Assembly: GCA_002309805.1 (NCBI GenBank)
Contig: DBYJ01000028.1
Coordinates: 35,035 to 99,034, forward strand
Reading direction: 5' to 3'
Length of the DNA stretch: 64,000 bases
Origin: Bacteroidales bacterium UBA1189
GTDB taxonomy: Bacteria; Bacteroidota; Bacteroidia; Bacteroidales; Bacteroidaceae
Part shown: positions 60,865-64,000 of the stretch, piece by piece
Numbering within the stretch: the stretch's first letter is position 1
Layout of the letters: each line of letters starts with the position of its first letter
Notes under the pieces: generated by a model
Seen by the model: only the letters and a program-made list of their open reading frames with translations
The model's database searches: none
What the model was told of the DNA's origin: nothing
Program-made: the position numbers and the translations under genes

Positions 60865-62490
60865 ATGAAACGTCGTTTTCTAATCCCAAAAACCTCCCTT
60901 TCGCTCCTTCTGCTGCCTTTGTTGTCGCTTCTTTCTTGCACCCAGGCGTTCGAGGAGGAGGGCATGCTGGAGCCTGTAGCTGAGTCGGGTGAGTATTTCC
61001 TCGAGTGGCCCGCCTACAGCCCTACCATCCATTACGACTTCAACAAGGAGAACGGGCAGCTCCCCCTTCCGACGAAGAACCTCCCCCTTGCAGGAAACCG
61101 GTATTATAAGGTCTATCCTGCCGCAGATGACACGGAAACAGAGAGTTGGTGGTCTTTCTTCGTAGGCAGGAACGCCAATCCGCTTGTGAAGGACAACGAG
61201 GTGGCAGCCAAGAATATGTTGGCGCGCCTGAACGAGGACTTCAGCTATATAACCGACGTCATGGGCTGGCCCAGAGACCTCGCGCCTCAGAAGGGCTACC
61301 GTAGCGCCGTGTTCCTCTATGGCTCGGGCCTGCCTACGGATAACGCCTCGAATACCGACTTGGGCGGCTGGCAAAGCGCTGTCACATTGGGAGGTACATC
61401 GTGGCCCATCATCCTGGCCTCATACTACCCCGTCTATTGTTTCGACCCAGCCTGCACCTATTCCGATGCCGAGTCGCAATGTAGCGCTATGGTACACGAG
61501 GGCATCCATGCCATCTTCGCCTCCATGCCCGGCTGTCGTAAGGCCAGCTGGTTCCACGAGGGCGCCAACTGCTGGCTGCAGGCTACGCTCACCTACGAGC
61601 GTCAGTATGGTAAAGACTACATTGCCAACGACTTCGGCTGGCTCAGCATGGGCAGCATCATGGCTCCGTTCCAGCCTATTGAGTGCTATTCAGGCTGGCT
61701 TACCGACGGAACCTTCGGAGGCCCTGGCGCACAGGGTGTTAACGGCTCTGCGCCTACGGGTAATGTGCGCAAGGTGATAGGAGGCTCGCAGTATAGCGAA
61801 GTCTTCCCCACGTTCCTGGGCGAGATTGTCGATTATATGGCAGTCCCCTGGGTGTGGATGAATGCCACGGGCTATGTCCTCGAGGGCATAGCCGCGCAGA
61901 TTGGCGAGGAGCAGATGCACAGGATGATTCAGGAGTATCGCGCCCGTCTGGCACTCTGCGACTTCGGCAAATATACGCAGGCTGTAAAGCACATGTATAA
62001 CACCTATATGGGCACCATAATTGAGTCGGAAAGCTGGAGCGTCTATAGCAAGCCTTGGCGCTGCACGCCCTACGCTCCTACGGAGGAGGACGAGGAGGGC
62101 TGGCTGGTGCCCGATCAGGCTACTACGCCCGGCTGGACGGGGGCAAACATCATTCCCATCCGTGTGGAGAGCAGCCCGCTAACTGTCTCCTTCAAGCCAA
62201 ACGGCAAACTCTCGACGGCAGACAATATGTCGTGCCAGCTTTGTTTTCGTACGGAGGATGGCAAGACTGTCTATGGCAAGCCCTTCAGCGAGGGAAGCTA
62301 TCGGATGGATTTCGACAAGTATAAACCGGCTAACAACGTGGTGTTTGCCGTTGTCTGCAACCTCGACTACACCTATACGGGCAACGTGAATATTCGTCGG
62401 AATCACTACGACTATCGTCTGAAACTCAGCAAGAACGCCACTCCGGCAAACGTCTATGGAAACTGGTTTAACTGGGATGTGAAACAGTAA
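60865..62490 (+). CDS. Predicted zinc metallopeptidase lipoprotein (HEGIH motif)
   Basis: A 541-residue lipoprotein (MKRRFLIPKTSLSLLLLPLL, lipobox LLSC). The catalytic region has MVHEGIHAIFASMPGC (HEGIH about residues 210-214) and, about 15 residues later, SWFHEGANCWLQ, whose Glu fits the third zinc ligand of gluzincin-type peptidases. The preceding RSAVFLYGSG and following DYMAVPWVWMNATGYVLEGI belong to the same domain. The C-terminal 130 residues look like a beta-sandwich (PLTVSFKPNGKLS, NHYDYRLKLSKN). No family name is certain. It is the second peptidase in tandem after the HEIGH protein (112-base gap filled by 21-bp repeats) and 11 bases before a DUF4859 lipoprotein. A surface protease on glycoproteins is the simplest reading. 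Confidence 0.75.
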   Translation: MKRRFLIPKTSLSLLLLPLLSLLSCTQAFEEEGMLEPVAESGEYFLEWPAYSPTIHYDFNKENGQLPLPTKNLPLAGNRYYKVYPAADDTETESWWSFFVGRNANPLVKDNEVAAKNMLARLNEDFSYITDVMGWPRDLAPQKGYRSAVFLYGSGLPTDNASNTDLGGWQSAVTLGGTSWPIILASYYPVYCFDPACTYSDAESQCSAMVHEGIHAIFASMPGCRKASWFHEGANCWLQATLTYERQYGKDYIANDFGWLSMGSIMAPFQPIECYSGWLTDGTFGGPGAQGVNGSAPTGNVRKVIGGSQYSEVFPTFLGEIVDYMAVPWVWMNATGYVLEGIAAQIGEEQMHRMIQEYRARLALCDFGKYTQAVKHMYNTYMGTIIESESWSVYSKPWRCTPYAPTEEDEEGWLVPDQATTPGWTGANIIPIRVESSPLTVSFKPNGKLSTADNMSCQLCFRTEDGKTVYGKPFSEGSYRMDFDKYKPANNVVFAVVCNLDYTYTGNVNIRRNHYDYRLKLSKNATPANVYGNWFNWDVKQ

Positions 62491-62501
62491 AGAAAACAGC
62501 T

Positions 62502-63539
62502 ATGAAGAAGTCTATCTATCCCATATTGGCCCTATGCGCCTTATTTGCTTTCAGTTGCACGAAGGAAGCGGGCTACACGCCTTTCGGCACGGAACTCATA
62601 GATTACTCCAATGCTCAGAAGGGAGGCGAGATAACCGTCGTAGAGGAAATGGAGATTAAGAATGCCTTTGAGACAACGGCTTTTTCCGTATCCAAGAACG
62701 ACGTTCTGAAGGCTTTCGGCGTGAAGAAGTTGCCTGACGATATCGTCTTCTATGGCGAGGATGCCAAAGGCAAGAAACTCTTTGGCCCGACAGACTACAA
62801 TTCTGTCGCGGGCTTTTATTTTAATAAGGAAGGGTATGTCTGCTCGCCGAGTAGTGCCGATGCCCGCGTGTTTGTCGATTTCACGTTGAGCGCGCTTCGC
62901 TTTGCCGTAGGGCAGGTGCCTGAGGCTTGCAAGGAGGGCGACACGTTTACGCTCCACATGGGCTTGGCAAATGCTTCCACATATTGCCCTGTTGAGGCTA
63001 CGCTCTCGTTGGTTAGTCCGGGCGAATGGGCTGTTTATTTCACGCACTCAGACGGCTTGACATATTCCGTCTATGAGACGGTGAAGACAGACTACACGCC
63101 TCTCTCGGTTTATATCAACGAGGAGGCTGTGTGTGGCGCCCTCGGATTGGCTTCCTTTGCCAAACTCATTTCTGGCATGAACGCCACGAAGCCTACGGTG
63201 GAATTCTACGGGCTTAATGCCGATTGCTCGGAGTATCTGATTGCCGCCAAGGACGGCTCAGGCTCACAGGCGGGTTATACGGCTAACAATAAGGGGCATT
63301 GGTTTAACATGATGGGCAACGTCTGCGGTTGGCGCGATACAGGCTGGTTCTGCTATAGTGAGTGGGATGGTGCCTCCAATCCTATCTTCTTCAACATAGG
63401 ACAGGCTACTACCGGCGTCGAAGCGGGCATGTCAACCGTCATCCGGCAGAAGTTTGTCCATGGCGAGAAGGAAGCCGTCCTTACCTACAAAGTCCATATT
63501 GTAGGCAAAGTCACCCCCGACCTCGGTCCGGACGAATAA
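62502..63539 (+). CDS. DUF4859-type surface lipoprotein, 345 aa
   Basis: Lipoprotein signal MKKSIYPILALCALFAFSC. Two modules of the type seen four times in the 635-aa protein at 56859 follow. Module 1 (about residues 45-190) has lost the Trp-Gly-Asp element (AGFYFNKEGYVCSPSSADAR). Module 2 (about 195-335) keeps it (GHWFNMMGNVCGWRDTGWFC). The N-terminal spacer is short. It is the last gene of the third SusCD locus and probably translated together with the peptidase 11 bases upstream. Inferred role: a glycan- or glycoprotein-binding partner that positions the peptidases. No terminator is obvious afterwards; a small GGGG-AAAA-CCCC hairpin (near 63560) has no T-run. Confidence 0.8.
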   Translation: MKKSIYPILALCALFAFSCTKEAGYTPFGTELIDYSNAQKGGEITVVEEMEIKNAFETTAFSVSKNDVLKAFGVKKLPDDIVFYGEDAKGKKLFGPTDYNSVAGFYFNKEGYVCSPSSADARVFVDFTLSALRFAVGQVPEACKEGDTFTLHMGLANASTYCPVEATLSLVSPGEWAVYFTHSDGLTYSVYETVKTDYTPLSVYINEEAVCGALGLASFAKLISGMNATKPTVEFYGLNADCSEYLIAAKDGSGSQAGYTANNKGHWFNMMGNVCGWRDTGWFCYSEWDGASNPIFFNIGQATTGVEAGMSTVIRQKFVHGEKEAVLTYKVHIVGKVTPDLGPDE

Positions 63540-63916
63540 CGTCCAAAATCACTTTTTAAAGGGGAAAACCCCTATAATAGGCATCCTTTTACCCACGAAA
63601 AGCTCTTTTTTCGGGATATTTTGAAAAAAAATGCTAAAATGTTTGGTGGGTAAAAAAACATGCAGTACCTTTGCACCCGCTTTTCGAAAGGGCGCCCTCG
63701 GGAGCCGTTTGAGAAGGGCGATGAAGAGCGATCTTTGATTTAGTTTTCCATACAGACGAAGTAGTACAAGAGCGGCCCCTTTCCCTGGTGTTATTGTCAG
63801 GAGTATTGGGGTCGGGTAGAGAGAAGAGAACGAACCGTCAATAATATTTCCTTGGACTAGGAAGAAGGATAGAGCACGTCACGGTCAAGAGAGAACAAGA
63901 CATTATTTATAATATA
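63540..63916 (+). other. rRNA operon upstream region and leader
   Basis: About 377 bases without a protein gene. The first 100 bases are AT-rich spacer with a small GGGG/CCCC hairpin. The rRNA promoter is at 63642-63673, and the transcribed leader runs from about 63680 to the 16S start. GATCTTTGATTT near 63730 could serve as a boxA-like antitermination signal, which is tentative. Confidence 0.6.
63642..63673 (+). promoter_or_regulatory. rRNA operon promoter
   Basis: TTTG (63642-63645), 20 bases, TACCTTTG (63666-63673), a full match to the Bacteroidetes promoter. Transcription would start near 63680, about 235 bases before the mature 16S end. Confidence 0.78.
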
Positions 63917-64000
63917 ACAATGAAGAGTTTGATCCTGGCTCAGGATGAACGCTAGCTACAGGCTAAACACATGCAAGTCGAGGGGCAGCGAGAGGAAAGC
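63917..64000 (+). rRNA. 16S ribosomal RNA, 5' end (partial, runs off the right edge)
   Basis: The sequence contains AGAGTTTGATCCTGGCTCAG, the universal 16S 5' region, followed by GATGAACGCTAGCTACAGGC and ACACATGCAAGTCGAGGGGC, the form typical of Bacteroidales including Prevotella. Only the first 84 or so bases are in the window; the exact mature end is estimated from the family. GGCTAAACACATGC has an A where most relatives have a T (GGCTTAACAC). Confidence 0.97.

Overview
The window looks like a chromosome segment of a gut- or oral-type Bacteroidales bacterium, most likely Prevotella-like. Three things support this. The right end carries the start of a 16S rRNA gene with a Bacteroidales/Prevotellaceae-like 5' sequence. 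Nearly every promoter I can place has the Bacteroidetes form (TTTG, 19-20 bases, TAnnTTTG). The gene content is dominated by SusC/SusD pairs, lipoproteins and glycoside hydrolases. I assign no species.

Layout. (1) 1-5.8 kb, minus strand: a likely operon dnaA - nrdJ (B12-dependent ribonucleotide reductase) - folB - a TPR lipoprotein that runs off the left edge. (2) 6.1-30.3 kb, minus strand: one very long run of closely spaced genes. In transcription order these are a 991-aa fasciclin lipoprotein, SusC, SusD, three tandem paralogous fasciclin lipoproteins, a fourth fasciclin lipoprotein, a second SusC, a second SusD, a small lipocalin-like lipoprotein, an N-acetylmuramoyl-L-alanine amidase and an MCE/MlaD-type protein. 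There is no glycoside hydrolase, protease or regulator in the SusCD part, so its substrate is unknown. (3) 30.4-34.8 kb: a PD40 propeller lipoprotein with a CxxCH motif, a polytopic membrane protein, and a HU-like DNA-binding protein whose leader holds four 22-bp repeats. (4) 34.9-51.0 kb: a carbohydrate-utilisation region with a Tat-type Gfo/Idh/MocA oxidoreductase, a 1208-aa secreted protein, a GH128-like hydrolase, a GH2 beta-galactosidase, a GH127 enzyme and a GH97 enzyme. (5) 51.0-63.5 kb, plus strand: a third SusC/SusD pair followed by two DUF4859-type lipoproteins and two predicted zinc metallopeptidases (HEIGH and HEGIH motifs). (6) 63.5-64 kb: rRNA promoter, leader and 16S start.

Below the gene level the window is rich in short repeats. 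An in-frame double-hairpin element sits inside three unrelated coding sequences (TPR lipoprotein, GH128-like, GH97). A 21-bp tandem repeat family occurs twice between genes and once inside the amidase gene, where it encodes heptapeptides. A 220-bp element has perfect 37-bp inverted arms built of 8-bp units around an AT-rich core. A 50-base sequence downstream of a strong terminator would fold as a tRNA acceptor/T-arm minihelix without D or anticodon arms.

The best candidates for something undescribed are the fasciclin-SusCD locus, the SusCD-DUF4859-metallopeptidase locus, the coding-compatible repeat elements and the tRNA-like minihelix. All functional statements come from reading motifs and context; no database search was possible.
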